Shown here in pieces: positions 1 through 8,466 of a stretch of DNA of 64,000 bases. Where the stretch lies: the NCBI GenBank assembly GCA_036702975.1, contig DATNPX010000033.1:94419-158418 (forward strand), in the 5' to 3' direction. Position numbers and translations under genes: made by a program. This DNA comes from DATNPX01 sp036702975 (GTDB lineage: Bacteria; Cyanobacteriota; Vampirovibrionia; Obscuribacterales; Obscuribacteraceae). Each line of letters starts with the position of its first letter. Position 1 is the first letter of the stretch. The notes below the pieces were generated by a model. That model did not search any database, was not told the DNA's origin, and saw only the letters and a program-made list of their open reading frames with translations.

Positions 1-522
1 AGGAGCGTTCTTTTTGTTCTCGTAGGCTATGACTGCTCTATCGAAGCGTCTCTGGCGCTTGCCTTCGACAACATTGGCTTCGATCAGCTCGACTGAGCCG
101 CCAGCGGCTTCAATCTTTTGACGTGCGCCTTCGGAAACGTGATGAGCTTTTACTTTCAAAGCGACTTTCAATTCGCCGTTACCGAGAATGCGAAGGCTGT
201 CTGTATGCTTGCGCAATACTTTGTGCTTAACGAGGCTCTCTGCATCGACTTCAGTGTTGGCAGCCAGGTTGTTCAAAGCACCAACGTTTACTTCTACCCA
301 TTCGCGCGTTACCACTTGGTCGAAGTTGTGGATCTTTGGTAAACGACGGAACAATGGGGTTTGACCGCCTTCAAAGCCGAAACGTCTGCTTTCGCCGGAA
401 CGTTGACCTTGACCGTTATGACCCCGGGTACTGGTTTTACCGTGTCCGGATGCGCGTCCGCGACCGACTCTTTTCTTTCTCTTGCGTGCGCCTTCATTTG
501 GGCGCAAATCTGCTAACTGCAT
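1..522 (-). CDS. rplO: 50S ribosomal protein L15 (partial, 3' end off the window)
   Basis: Large-subunit protein L15, last gene of the visible S10-spc array. Translation from the ATG at 522 gives an L15-type N-terminus: MQLADLRPNEG, a basic GRG stretch, then the GFEGGQTPLFRRLPK signature. A Shine-Dalgarno AGGAG lies just before the start. The reading frame is open to base 1 (174 codons) with no stop, so the gene continues past the window edge. It is already longer than the 144-residue E. coli protein, so a C-terminal extension is likely. Downstream spc genes such as secY cannot be seen. Confidence 0.95.
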   Translation of the reverse strand, partial: MQLADLRPNEGARKRKKRVGRGRASGHGKTSTRGHNGQGQRSGESRRFGFEGGQTPLFRRLPKIHNFDQVVTREWVEVNVGALNNLAANTEVDAESLVKHKVLRKHTDSLRILGNGELKVALKVKAHHVSEGARQKIEAAGGSVELIEANVVEGKRQRRFDRAVIAYENKKNAP

Positions 523-645
523 TTTCTCTCCTTGCCTTGCGCCGATTAAACTCAAGTGGCTAATCGACTCGGCTCTTGTTTGGGTGTAATTGGCGATGCG
601 TTCAGGCGAAGAAACTCCGCGCGAAAAGCCTTGAGACTATTTCGC

Positions 646-915
646 TTACGCTTCAACCTTGGCCGGCTTTTTTTCTGCCTTGGCAGCAGCCGGTTTTGCG
701 GCAGCCTTCGCTTGCGGTTTGGCTGCTGCTTTTTCGTGACCTTCGGCAGCCGTAACGGTGACAAGGTGGTGCACCTTATTCACCATGCCGCGAATGGTAG
801 GGCTGTCGGCGTGAACAACCGAACTGCCGTATTTCTTCAGTCCGAGCGCTTCGACGACGCGTCTTTGGGTTTTCTTTTTGGCTACGAGACCGCTCGTCAG
901 CGTTATCTTGATCAT
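646..915 (-). CDS. rpmD: 50S ribosomal protein L30 with Ala/Lys-rich tail
   Basis: L30 of the large subunit, sitting between S5 and L15 as in most spc operons. The first 60 residues carry the L30 fold signature (MIKITLTSG, then KTQRRVVEALGLKKYGSSV and the IRGMVNKVHHLV segment). The remaining 29 residues are a low-complexity Ala/Lys/Pro tail not found in the usual 58-60 residue protein. The stop is in the same frame with no sign of frameshift, so the tail looks genuine; similar basic tails occur on L4 and L29 here. Confidence 0.95.
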   Translation of the reverse strand: MIKITLTSGLVAKKKTQRRVVEALGLKKYGSSVVHADSPTIRGMVNKVHHLVTVTAAEGHEKAAAKPQAKAAAKPAAAKAEKKPAKVEA

Positions 916-1003
916 CTCTCGGTCCTTTTTTGATTGATTCGATCTTCTTCTAACTTCGCTAGTATTGCTACTAGAGTTGGATGTGTTAATTCAGTCGCTT
1001 GCT

Positions 1004-1603
1004 TTAGGCAAACATCTGCTTGATGCTGATGCCTCTAAGGCGAGCAGCTTCTTCGAATGTGCGCAGTCCGCCCAAGCCGTCTACAGTTGCCCGAGCTACG
1101 TTTAGCGGAGCGCGGGAGCCGAGTGACTTGGAGAGCACGTCGCCAACGCCAGCCAATTCCAAAATGGCGCGGGCTGCACCACCGGCGATGACGCCAGTAC
1201 CTTTAGCGGCTGGCTTGAGGAGGATGCGGCTGCTGCCACGCTTACCAGTGATCTGGTGCGGGATGGTCGTACCGACGAGAGGAACTTTGACCAGGCTCTT
1301 GCGCGCATCGACAACGCCCTTTTGGATGGCGCTTATTACTTCGGCTGCTTTGCCGACGCCGATACCGACTTGACCCTTGCCGTTGCCGACGGCGACTACG
1401 GCGCGGAAGCTCAATTTCTTACCGCCTTTGACGACCTTGGTCACGCGGCGAACTTGAATGATCTTTTCTTCCCATTCAGATTGTTCGCGCTGTTGGCGTT
1501 CTTCAGGAGCGCGTCTGCCGCCTTCACGGTTGCCACGTTTGCCTCTGCGAGGAGATTCGCCAGCTGCATCATCGGGAGCTAATTTGTCATCTTCTTTAGC
1601 CAT
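1004..1603 (-). CDS. rpsE: 30S ribosomal protein S5
   Basis: Small-subunit protein S5, involved in decoding accuracy. The double-stranded-RNA-binding N-terminal domain begins near residue 44 (EKIIQVRRVTKVVKGGKKLSF) and is followed by the GNGKGQVGIGVGKA loop and the C-terminal S5 domain. At 199 residues it exceeds the 167-residue E. coli protein; the extra length is an N-terminal Gly/Arg/Glu-rich segment of about 40 residues. It lies between L18 and L30 in the conserved order. Confidence 0.97.
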   Translation of the reverse strand: MAKEDDKLAPDDAAGESPRRGKRGNREGGRRAPEERQQREQSEWEEKIIQVRRVTKVVKGGKKLSFRAVVAVGNGKGQVGIGVGKAAEVISAIQKGVVDARKSLVKVPLVGTTIPHQITGKRGSSRILLKPAAKGTGVIAGGAARAILELAGVGDVLSKSLGSRAPLNVARATVDGLGGLRTFEEAARLRGISIKQMFA

Positions 1604-1676
1604 TTGAATTTCCTTAGTTTCTGAACTCTCGGTTCGTATGCCGGATCTCCGGCATGCGCAAAAATTTGGTGCTTCC

Positions 1677-2042
1677 TTAGAAATCTAGTCCTGCTTCACG
1701 GGCTGCTTCTGCAACTGCTGCCACACGCCCGTGATAGATGTATCCACCGCGGTCGAAAACAACGGCGTTGATGCCTTTTTCTTTTGCTCTCTTGGCGATA
1801 AGGGCTCCTACGCTCTTTGCGGACTCGCGATCCCAAGTTTTCTTGAGGTCTTTGAGGTCGGTGTCGAGCGTGCTGGCAGAGACGAGTGTCTTGTGCTGAG
1901 CATCATCGACGATTTGCACGTAGATGTGCTTGTTCGAGCGGTATACGCACAGACGAGGACGTTCGGCGGAGCCGTTCAAACGGCGGCGTATACGCATGTG
2001 TCGCTTTACGCGAGTTTGCTTCCTGTCTGGTTTTGTAATCAT
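1677..2042 (-). CDS. rplR: 50S ribosomal protein L18
   Basis: 5S rRNA-binding protein L18. The 121-residue product has the basic N-terminus (TRVKRHMRIRRRLNGSAERPRL), the VYRSNKHIYVQIVDD core and the FDRGGYIYHGRVAAVAEAAREAGL C-terminal signature. Length is normal for the family. It sits between L6 and S5. Confidence 0.97.
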   Translation of the reverse strand: MITKPDRKQTRVKRHMRIRRRLNGSAERPRLCVYRSNKHIYVQIVDDAQHKTLVSASTLDTDLKDLKKTWDRESAKSVGALIAKRAKEKGINAVVFDRGGYIYHGRVAAVAEAAREAGLDF

Positions 2043-2113
2043 GATTTTGGTTCCTTCGCGATTGCTATTCTCAAGCGCATTCTTTGATGCACTTTGCAGT
2101 TAGTTGTGAATGG

Positions 2114-2659
2114 TTACTTCTTCTTACCGGCTGCTTTACCAGCTTTGCGGCGGATAAATTCGCCGACATATTTGACGCCCTTACCTTTGTAGACTTCCGG
2201 CGGTCTCTTGCTGCGGATTTCAGCTGCAAGGTCGCCAACGGCTTGTTTGTCGGCACCGGATACGGTGATGATGTTACCCTTGCCGACTGCGATAGCGAGC
2301 CCGGCAGGTGGCGTTACTTCCACGGGGTGCGAGTGACCGAGTTGCATGGTGAGCTTGCCGCCTTCCATTGCTGCTCTGTAACCAACGCCTACTACTTCCA
2401 GCTGACGTTCGAAACCATCGGTGACACCCTTGACCATGTTGGCGACGAGTGTGCGGCTCAGACCGTGCAGACCGCGAGTCAGTCTGTCGTCGTTGTTGCG
2501 CGTAATCGACAACTTACCGTCTTCGTGTTTGACGGTCAGTTCTGAACGCACTTGTGTTTTGAGCTGACCCTTGGGTCCTTTCACCGATACCAAACCTTCC
2601 TTCACTTCGACGGTGACGCCGCTTGGTATTGTAATTGGTGCTTTGCCTATACGAGACAT
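2114..2659 (-). CDS. rplF: 50S ribosomal protein L6
   Basis: L6, at the base of the factor-binding stalk. Two L6 repeats are visible: an N-terminal copy beginning MSRIGKAPITIPSGV and a C-terminal copy with the PPEVYKGKGVKYVGE motif near residues 152-166. The 181-residue length is typical, and it ends in a short Lys-rich tail. Position between S8 and L18 is conserved. Confidence 0.97.
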   Translation of the reverse strand: MSRIGKAPITIPSGVTVEVKEGLVSVKGPKGQLKTQVRSELTVKHEDGKLSITRNNDDRLTRGLHGLSRTLVANMVKGVTDGFERQLEVVGVGYRAAMEGGKLTMQLGHSHPVEVTPPAGLAIAVGKGNIITVSGADKQAVGDLAAEIRSKRPPEVYKGKGVKYVGEFIRRKAGKAAGKKK

Positions 2660-2713
2660 TTTGCTTTCCTCTGTCTGCGAACTATTGTGTCGTCTGTTCT
2701 ATTGAAAAGACGA

Positions 2714-3115
2714 TTACCAAATGTGGGCGAGAACTTCGCCGCCGAGATTGCTCTTGCGCGCCTGCCGGTCGGTCATAAGACCACGGCTGGTGCTGACAAT
2801 AGCGATACCCAAACCGCCCATGACGCGTGGTACTTTCTTGGCTGGGCGATAGACTTTCAAGCCAGGACGGCTGACGCGCTGAATACCCTGGATGACTTGC
2901 TCACCCTTGGCACCATATTTGAGGACAACACGCATCTTTTGGTCCGGCGTGCCGAGAGCTTTCGTTTCGAATGACGAAATGAAACCTTCGTTGCGCAGGA
3001 GCTCCGCGAGAGCAACTTTTTGCTTGGAAGCGGGCATTTCCACTGCTGGTGCCTGCGTCCTAGCCGCATTGCGGAGGCGCGTGAACATGTCAGAAATCGG
3101 ATCTGTGACCGGCAT
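2714..3115 (-). CDS. rpsH: 30S ribosomal protein S8
   Basis: S8, a primary 16S rRNA-binding protein and the classical translational repressor of the spc operon in E. coli. The 133-residue product has the DPISDMFTRLRNA N-terminus and the STSRGLMTDRQARKSNLGGEVLAHIW C-terminal signature (shown here only as landmark; residues about 108-133). Length and position are normal. It follows S14 with only about 10 nt between genes. Confidence 0.97.
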   Translation of the reverse strand: MPVTDPISDMFTRLRNAARTQAPAVEMPASKQKVALAELLRNEGFISSFETKALGTPDQKMRVVLKYGAKGEQVIQGIQRVSRPGLKVYRPAKKVPRVMGGLGIAIVSTSRGLMTDRQARKSNLGGEVLAHIW

Positions 3116-3125
3116 TTACTATCTC

Positions 3126-3332
3126 CTACCAACTAGACTTGGTGACACCAGGAATAAGACCTTCGTGAGCCATTTTCCTCAGGCAGCAACGGCACAACCC
3201 GAAGTCGCGATAATAACCGCGCGGGCGTCCGCAAATACGACAACGATTGTGTAAGCGCACTGTCGGGAACTTGCCTTTGGCGGCAGCGACCCTGCGCTTA
3301 TGCTCTTTGTCAATCATCGATGTTTTAGCCAT
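3126..3332 (-). CDS. rpsZ: 30S ribosomal protein S14, zinc-binding type
   Basis: Short S14 of the zinc (C+) type. Four cysteines, C31, C34, C47 and C50, form two CxxC knuckles in the CRICGRPRGYYRDFGLCRCC stretch. At 68 residues it is slightly longer than the usual 61 because of a 7-residue N-terminal addition. It lies between L5 and S8, the normal place for the type Z gene. No zinc-independent paralogue is in the window. Confidence 0.96.
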   Translation of the reverse strand: MAKTSMIDKEHKRRVAAAKGKFPTVRLHNRCRICGRPRGYYRDFGLCRCCLRKMAHEGLIPGVTKSSW

Positions 3333-3352
3333 ACTTTGCCTCTAGCTCTCCA

Positions 3353-3898
3353 CTAATTTTGCTTTTTGAACGGCATACCGAGGGCAGCAAGAAGTGCTTG
3401 ACCCTCTTGGTCGGTACGGGCGGTAGTGACAATAGCGATGTCCATACCACGAACCGCGTCGACGTTTTCGTAATTGATTTCCGGGAAAATCAACTGCTCT
3501 TTGATGCCGACTGAATAATTGCCACGACCGTCGAAAGATTTTGATGACAAACCGCGGAAGTCACGAATTCTAGGCAGCGCGATGTGAATCAGCTTAGCGA
3601 GGAAATCGTACATGCGGCGTCCGCGCAAAGTGACGCTGGCACCGACCGGCATGCCTTGACGTAGTTTGAAGGTGGCGATTGATTTGCGGGCACGGTTGAC
3701 GACTGGCTTCTGACCGGTTACGGCAAGAAGATCCTTGACGCCGCCATCGATAGCTTTGCCGTTGGCGGTGGCTTCACCCAATCCCATATTGATTACAACT
3801 TTTGCCAGTCTGGGGACTTGCAAATCATTGGTGTAACCAAATTCCTTCTTTAGCTGCGGAACAACTTCTTGTTGGTAGCGTTCCCTGATTTTAATCAT
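3353..3898 (-). CDS. rplE: 50S ribosomal protein L5
   Basis: L5, 5S rRNA-binding protein of the central protuberance. The 181-residue translation has the KVVINMGLGEA motif, the TGQKPVVNRARKSIATFKLR segment and the FPEINYENVDAVRGMDIAIVTTA C-terminal block (residues about 138-161). Length is normal and the order L24-L5-S14 is conserved. Confidence 0.97.
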   Translation of the reverse strand: MIKIRERYQQEVVPQLKKEFGYTNDLQVPRLAKVVINMGLGEATANGKAIDGGVKDLLAVTGQKPVVNRARKSIATFKLRQGMPVGASVTLRGRRMYDFLAKLIHIALPRIRDFRGLSSKSFDGRGNYSVGIKEQLIFPEINYENVDAVRGMDIAIVTTARTDQEGQALLAALGMPFKKQN

Positions 3899-3970
3899 CT
3901 CTAGATCCTTGTGTGTAACTGGTTGTCAGCGCTTATTTGCTTGCTTTACTAGCGCATCCGCGCTTCGTCA

Positions 3971-4390
3971 CTAATCGATGTCTTCTCTCTTTCTGAACTC
4001 TTTGCGCACCGGCTTTTTGGATTTGGTGCTATAGAGCATGACTTTGCTGGCGAAGATGGGGGCTTCTTCTTTGATCAGTCCGCCTTTGGCCATCGGTCCA
4101 CGACTCTTAACTGCTCTGGTCTGAACGTTTACACCTTCAACCGTTACCTTGCCTAATTTCGGAAATACGGCGAGCACTTTGCCGGTCTTACCTTTGCCGA
4201 GCTCTTTCGAGCCGGAGATGACCATGACGAGGTCACCTTTTTTTACGTGCAGCTTCGGCACCAGGTTGGTTGCGTCTTGCTTGACGAGAGCTTCGGAGAC
4301 GACGACGCGTCCGCCGAATTTATGCTTCTCTTTAATAGCTGCTTTGGTGAAGCGTACTTGATGCTTCTCTTTTATCTGGGAAGGATGCAT
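3971..4390 (-). CDS. rplX: 50S ribosomal protein L24 with N-terminal extension
   Basis: L24, an assembly initiator of the large subunit. The KOW core (KLHVKKGDLVMVISGSKELG, from about residue 46) is preceded by 45 extra basic residues. The start is well supported: the ATG at 4390 is 2 nt after the L14 stop and is preceded by GGAGG at a 10-nt distance inside the L14 end. At 139 residues it is clearly longer than the usual 100-110. Sequence after the core (GRVNVQTRAVKS-like block) is standard. Confidence 0.93.
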   Translation of the reverse strand: MHPSQIKEKHQVRFTKAAIKEKHKFGGRVVVSEALVKQDATNLVPKLHVKKGDLVMVISGSKELGKGKTGKVLAVFPKLGKVTVEGVNVQTRAVKSRGPMAKGGLIKEEAPIFASKVMLYSTKSKKPVRKEFRKREDID

Positions 4391-4392
4391 TT

Positions 4393-4761
4393 TTAGAGGA
4401 CCTCCGGCGCGAGCGACAGGATCTTGGTGAAGTTCTTGTCTCTCAATTCACGAGCGATAGGACCGAAGACGCGGGTTCCTTTCGGATTGCCATCTTTGTT
4501 GATGATGACGGCGGCATTGTCGTCAAATCTGATGGTGGAACCGTCGGTTCGGCGAACATGGTTGCGGACGCGCACAACAACTGCACGCACCACTTCCGAT
4601 TTTTTGACGGGCATATTGGGCAGAGCATCTTTGACCGTAGCAACAATCACGTCGCCGACGGAAGCGTATCTGCGGTTGGAGCCGCCGACAACCCGGATGC
4701 ACAGAAGCTCTCTGGCGCCTGTATTATCCGCACAAGTTAGGCGAGTTTCTTGCTGAATCAT
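4393..4761 (-). CDS. rplN: 50S ribosomal protein L14
   Basis: L14, a highly conserved 122-residue protein at the subunit interface. It begins MIQQETRLTCADNTGARELLCIRV and ends with the GPIARELRDKNFTKILSLAPEVL signature. Its start overlaps the S17 stop by 4 nt, consistent with translational coupling. No irregularities are seen. Confidence 0.98.
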   Translation of the reverse strand: MIQQETRLTCADNTGARELLCIRVVGGSNRRYASVGDVIVATVKDALPNMPVKKSEVVRAVVVRVRNHVRRTDGSTIRFDDNAAVIINKDGNPKGTRVFGPIARELRDKNFTKILSLAPEVL

Positions 4762-5033
4762 GCGTTTGAATCCTCTAGTACGTTGGCCACGTTGTCGCGA
4801 CCGGTGACATCAACGACCAGGAACCGTTTGTCGCGAGACAGCGGGCGGCATTCGCGGATGCGAACACGGTCGCCTACCTGGCACTTGTTGGCTTCATCGT
4901 GCGCTTTGAACTTGTGAGTGCGCACCATTTGCTTGCCGTATTTCGGGTGCGGCGCATGGTTTTCTACTGCCACCACAACCGTCTTCTCCATTTTGTTGGA
5001 GATAACTTTTCCGACTAATTCCTTCCTGGGCAT
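4758..5033 (-). CDS. rpsQ: 30S ribosomal protein S17
   Basis: S17, a primary 16S rRNA-binding OB-fold protein of 91 residues. I start it at the ATG at 5033 (MPRKELVGKVISNKMEKTVVV) because this matches the family's N-terminus and has an AAGGATAGAG ribosome-binding region ahead of it. A longer open frame back to 5132 only re-reads the end of L29 in another frame. The core includes HPKYGKQMVRTHKFKAHDE and RIRECRPLSRDKRFLVVDV. Confidence 0.94.
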   Translation of the reverse strand: MPRKELVGKVISNKMEKTVVVAVENHAPHPKYGKQMVRTHKFKAHDEANKCQVGDRVRIRECRPLSRDKRFLVVDVTGRDNVANVLEDSNA

Positions 5034-5082
5034 ATCTCTATCCTTGATATTCGCTGTCTTCGCTTGCGCTTGGGTAAACCGC

Positions 5083-5313
5083 TTAGGCCTTGGCTGTAGC
5101 TTTTTCCGGTTTAGCAGCAATCTCTGCGTCAACCTTCTCAGTTTGGATCGTCAGAAGACGAGCCAGTTGCTTGCGAGCCTGGCGCAGTTTGGCCGGGCTC
5201 TCTAGCTTTCTCATGGCGAGCTGGAAACGCAACTCCACGATACTCTTGCGAGTGTCGTCTATCCGCGATTTGATATCGTCGTGTGTCAGCTCTCTAATTT
5301 CGCGGACCTTCAT
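5083..5313 (-). CDS. rpmC: 50S ribosomal protein L29
   Basis: L29, a two-helix protein near the exit tunnel. The start at 5313 (MKVREIRELTHDDIKSRI) is chosen because a near-perfect AGGAGG lies 7 nt upstream, overlapping the L16 end; 2 nt separate it from the L16 stop. The family core ends around residue 63, and a basic Ala/Lys/Glu tail of about 13 residues follows (76 in total). Confidence 0.95.
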   Translation of the reverse strand: MKVREIRELTHDDIKSRIDDTRKSIVELRFQLAMRKLESPAKLRQARKQLARLLTIQTEKVDAEIAAKPEKATAKA

Positions 5314-5315
5314 GA

Positions 5316-5732
5316 TTAACCTCCTGCATGTCGTCCGACGACTCGGCATCGGATCGGCAACTTTTGTGCGGCCAGTTCAAGAGCGCGATGCGCATCTTTT
5401 TCAGCGATGCCAGCCATTTCAAACATGATGCGTCCCGGCTTGACCACCGTCACCCAGAATTCCGGATTACCTTTACCGGAACCCATACGGGTTTCGGCTG
5501 GTTTCTTGGTCACCGGTTTGTCAGGGAATACGCGAATCCAAATCTGACCGCCTCTTTTTACCGAGCGGGTCATGGCTTTACGAGCCGCTTCAATTTGACG
5601 TGACGTAATCCAGGCTGGGTCTAGAACTTGCAGACCGTAATCACCGAATTGCACTTCGACGCCGCGCGTTTCGCAGCCAGTCATACGACCGCGATGCGAT
5701 TTACGAAACTTTGTTCGCTTGGGCAACAACAT
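5316..5732 (-). CDS. rplP: 50S ribosomal protein L16
   Basis: L16, near the peptidyl-transferase centre and A-site tRNA. The 138-residue translation starts MLLPKRTKFRKSHRGR and carries the GVEVQFGDYGLQVLDPAWIT and MGSGKGNPEFWVTVVKPGR signatures. Normal length. It is 5 nt downstream of S3 and 2 nt upstream of L29. Confidence 0.98.
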   Translation of the reverse strand: MLLPKRTKFRKSHRGRMTGCETRGVEVQFGDYGLQVLDPAWITSRQIEAARKAMTRSVKRGGQIWIRVFPDKPVTKKPAETRMGSGKGNPEFWVTVVKPGRIMFEMAGIAEKDAHRALELAAQKLPIRCRVVGRHAGG

Positions 5733-5737
5733 TGTGA

Positions 5738-6520
5738 TTAACCTGCCTTCCTGGTCTTCTTGCCAGCTCTTCCACCCTGTCTTGGTTCGCGCGGGGTGTC
5801 TCCACCTTCGCCGCCACCACGCGGTCCACCTTCACGATTACCGCGTTCGCTTTGCGCTTTCACGTTCGGTGGGGACCATTGGCCTGGCTCCAATTCACCT
5901 CGGAAAATCCAGACCTTGATGCCGATCAAGCCCATCATGGTGCTCGCTTCGGCCAAACCGTAATCGATGTCGGCGCGCAGCGTCTGCAGCGGAATACGAC
6001 CTTCTTTGGCCCACTCCGTGCGGGCGATTTCTGCACCACCCAATCTGCCTGCCACCATCACTTTGACGCCGATGGCACCAGCTCTCATACACCGTTGCAT
6101 CGCTTGCTTCATCGCTCTTCTGAAAGCGACGCGCTTTTCGAGCTGTTGTGCGATTGATTCCGCTACCAGCTGCGACTCGAGGTCGACGCGATTGATTTCG
6201 AGGATGTTGATGCGCACTTGCACGCCTTGACGGCCGAGCATGTCTTTTACTTTCTGGTGCAGAGTTTCGATGCCCTGACCACCTTTGCCGACAACGACGC
6301 CAGGACGGGCGGTGTAGATTTCTAATTGGATTTGGTCGGCTTTGCGCGAAATTTCTACCTTGGAAACACCGGCGTTAGCCAATTCCTTTTTGAGAAATAT
6401 GCGGATGCGCTGATCTTCTTCAATCAGAGCGGCCACGTCTTTATCGGAGACGAACCAGTTAGACCGCCATCCTCTGTGGACGCCGACTCTGAAACCGTTC
6501 GGATTTACTTTCTGACCCAT
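5738..6520 (-). CDS. rpsC: 30S ribosomal protein S3 with Gly/Arg-rich tail
   Basis: S3, at the mRNA entry channel. It has the GQKVNPNGFRVGVHRGWRS N-terminus, the KH domain with VVVGKGGQGIETL near residue 75, and the C-terminal ARTEWAKEGRIPLQTLRADIDYG block. The 260-residue length includes a Gly/Arg/Glu-rich tail of about 45 residues (GGPRGGGEGGD and similar), which resembles tails seen in other S3 proteins with low-complexity ends. Confidence 0.97.
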   Translation of the reverse strand: MGQKVNPNGFRVGVHRGWRSNWFVSDKDVAALIEEDQRIRIFLKKELANAGVSKVEISRKADQIQLEIYTARPGVVVGKGGQGIETLHQKVKDMLGRQGVQVRINILEINRVDLESQLVAESIAQQLEKRVAFRRAMKQAMQRCMRAGAIGVKVMVAGRLGGAEIARTEWAKEGRIPLQTLRADIDYGLAEASTMMGLIGIKVWIFRGELEPGQWSPPNVKAQSERGNREGGPRGGGEGGDTPREPRQGGRAGKKTRKAG

Positions 6521-6554
6521 TGCTACTCCTAGCTAAATCTCAATTTCCTGATAC

Positions 6555-6902
6555 TTATACGTCTGAAAGAACTAACGTGATGTGGCTCGATTTCTTCAAA
6601 ATCGGTTTCGCCATACCGCGTGCGTGTGGTTGAATGCGCTTCAAGGTTGGTCCTTGGTCGGCATAAGCTTCGACAATCGTCAAATTTCCAGCTTCTTTTT
6701 CAGAGACATTGGATTTTTCCGAATTGATCAAATTGAACATTGCCGAGCGCAAGAGCTTCTCAACTTCTCTTGCTGCGGAGAAGGGCATGAATTTGAGCAT
6801 GACCACTGCTTCAGCCGCAGATTTGCCGCGAATCTCGTTGATTACACGACGCACCTTACGCGGTGACATTCTTACCCACTTTGCTTGTGCTTTGCTTTGC
6901 AT
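6555..6902 (-). CDS. rplV: 50S ribosomal protein L22
   Basis: L22, whose hairpin lines the exit tunnel. The 115-residue product has SPRKVRRVINEIRGKSA near the N-terminus and the GPTLKRIQPHARGMAKPILKKSSHITLVL C-terminal hairpin and strand (residues about 84-112). Note RGMA where many species have RGRA. Starts 2 nt after S19 ends. Confidence 0.97.
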   Translation of the reverse strand: MQSKAQAKWVRMSPRKVRRVINEIRGKSAAEAVVMLKFMPFSAAREVEKLLRSAMFNLINSEKSNVSEKEAGNLTIVEAYADQGPTLKRIQPHARGMAKPILKKSSHITLVLSDV

Positions 6903-6904
6903 GA

Positions 6905-7189
6905 TTAACCTGCTCTCTTGGCGGTCTTATCACCACCGGCGTGACCTTTGAAAAAGCGAGTGGGAGCGAATTCTCCCAGTCTGTGACCGATCATTTGTTC
7001 AGTGACGTAGATCGGCACGTGTTTACGTCCGTTGTAAATCGCGACCGTGTGACCGATCATGTCAGGAACGATCATCGAATCACGTGACCAGGACTTGATG
7101 ACACGCTTGTCACCTTTCCTGTTCATGTCTTCAATTTTCTTTGCTAGAGCCGGTTGTACGTAGGGCCCTTTTTTCAGCGATCTGGACAC
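6905..7189 (-). CDS. rpsS: 30S ribosomal protein S19
   Basis: S19 of the small-subunit head. MSRSLKKGPYVQPALAKKIE, the IKSWSRDSMIVPDMIGHTVAIYNG segment and GHRLGEFAPTRFFKGHAG are all present. Length (94) is normal. Lies between L2 and L22. Confidence 0.98.
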   Translation of the reverse strand: MSRSLKKGPYVQPALAKKIEDMNRKGDKRVIKSWSRDSMIVPDMIGHTVAIYNGRKHVPIYVTEQMIGHRLGEFAPTRFFKGHAGGDKTAKRAG

Positions 7190-7215
7190 GAGGTGTTCTC
7201 CTGATTAATCTCAAT

Positions 7216-8046
7216 CTACTTAACGCGATGCTTGACGATGTATCGTTCCGAAATTTTGTGCTTGCCGCGACGAGTCTTGTAACCCATAGCCGGCTTGCCC
7301 CATGGAGTTTGCGGTTTGCCGCCGATCGGTGACTTACCTTCACCACCACCATGCGGGTGGTCGATTGGGTTCATCACGACACCGCGGTTGGCCGGTTTGA
7401 TACCGAGCCAGCGCGAGCGGCCTGCCTTGCCGAGGCGAATATTCTTCGAATCTGTGTTGCCCAATTGGCCGATGGTGGCATAGCAATCGAGCGATACCAT
7501 GCGCATTTCGCTCGACGGCAAACGGAGCGTGCACATCTTGCCTTCTTTAGCGAGAACTTGAATCTGGGTGCCGGCGGCGCGACCTAGTTGACCACCCTTA
7601 CCAGGAGTCATCTCCACGTTGTGCACCATGGTACCGAGCGGGATCGCTCTCAACGGAAGCGCGTTTCCGACTTTCACTTCCGCTTGCGGTCCCGACATCA
7701 GCTTATCGCCAACTTTGATGTTCAAGGGGGCCAGGATATAACGCTTTTCGCCGTCGGCGTAAACCAACAAGCAGATGCGAGCGTTGCGGTTTGGATCGTA
7801 TTCAACAGTTTTGACTGTGGCGGGAACGCCTACTTTGTCACGCTTGAAGTCGATGAGACGGTAAGCGCGCTTGTGACCGCCGCCTTTGTGCCGGACTGTC
7901 AAACGACCCTGGCCGTTTCTACCACCGGTGGACTTGAGCGGGCGCAACAAAGTCTTTTCTGGTGTGGTGCAGGTGATGTCGGAGAAATCCGGCGTCGTCA
8001 TATTGCGACGTCCTGCTGATGTTGGGTTGATTTTCCGCGGAGGCAT
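7216..8046 (-). CDS. rplB: 50S ribosomal protein L2
   Basis: L2, needed for subunit joining and peptidyl-transferase activity. The 276-residue translation has the GRNGQGRLTVRHKGGGHKR motif near residue 42, the VEMTPGKGGQLGRAAGT block, and NPIDHPHGGGEGKSP near residue 226, which includes the conserved histidine of the peptidyl-transferase region. Full length and ordinary. Confidence 0.98.
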   Translation of the reverse strand: MPPRKINPTSAGRRNMTTPDFSDITCTTPEKTLLRPLKSTGGRNGQGRLTVRHKGGGHKRAYRLIDFKRDKVGVPATVKTVEYDPNRNARICLLVYADGEKRYILAPLNIKVGDKLMSGPQAEVKVGNALPLRAIPLGTMVHNVEMTPGKGGQLGRAAGTQIQVLAKEGKMCTLRLPSSEMRMVSLDCYATIGQLGNTDSKNIRLGKAGRSRWLGIKPANRGVVMNPIDHPHGGGEGKSPIGGKPQTPWGKPAMGYKTRRGKHKISERYIVKHRVK

Positions 8047-8108
8047 TATCCTTGGTCCTTTGGTTGCTTAGTTCTTTACTGCTCTATAACTCGTTCTGAT
8101 TAATAGAA

Positions 8109-8414
8109 TCAGGCGGTGTAGAAATCGAGCGGATCACCGCCGATGGTGACGATTGCTTTTTTGCTGTCCTTGGGAACGCGTCCGTGACGCTTCGAACGGC
8201 GGATGCGTCCACGAATGGCGCTGGTGTTGACCTTCAAAACTTCCGATTTGTTTTTCGGATACATTTCGGCAATCAATTGCTCGACTGCTTGAGCGATCTC
8301 GATTTTGTTGGCGTCTTTGGCCACTTCGAAAGTGTATTGGCCAACTTCGCTGAGATAGATCGCCTTCTCATTGAGAATCGGTCTGAAGATGATTTGTGAG
8401 AAACGGCTGTTCAT
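8109..8414 (-). CDS. rplW: 50S ribosomal protein L23
   Basis: L23, docking site for trigger factor and SRP at the tunnel exit. The 101-residue protein has IIFRPILNEKAIYL near the start, the YTFEVAKDANKIEIAQAVEQL helix region and the conserved KSEVLKVNT segment. Normal length; sits between L4 and L2. Confidence 0.96.
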   Translation of the reverse strand: MNSRFSQIIFRPILNEKAIYLSEVGQYTFEVAKDANKIEIAQAVEQLIAEMYPKNKSEVLKVNTSAIRGRIRRSKRHGRVPKDSKKAIVTIGGDPLDFYTA

Positions 8415-8466
8415 TTCAATTTCCTGTCAAATTTCTTGGTTGAATCTTCGGTCTGTCGTCTATTTG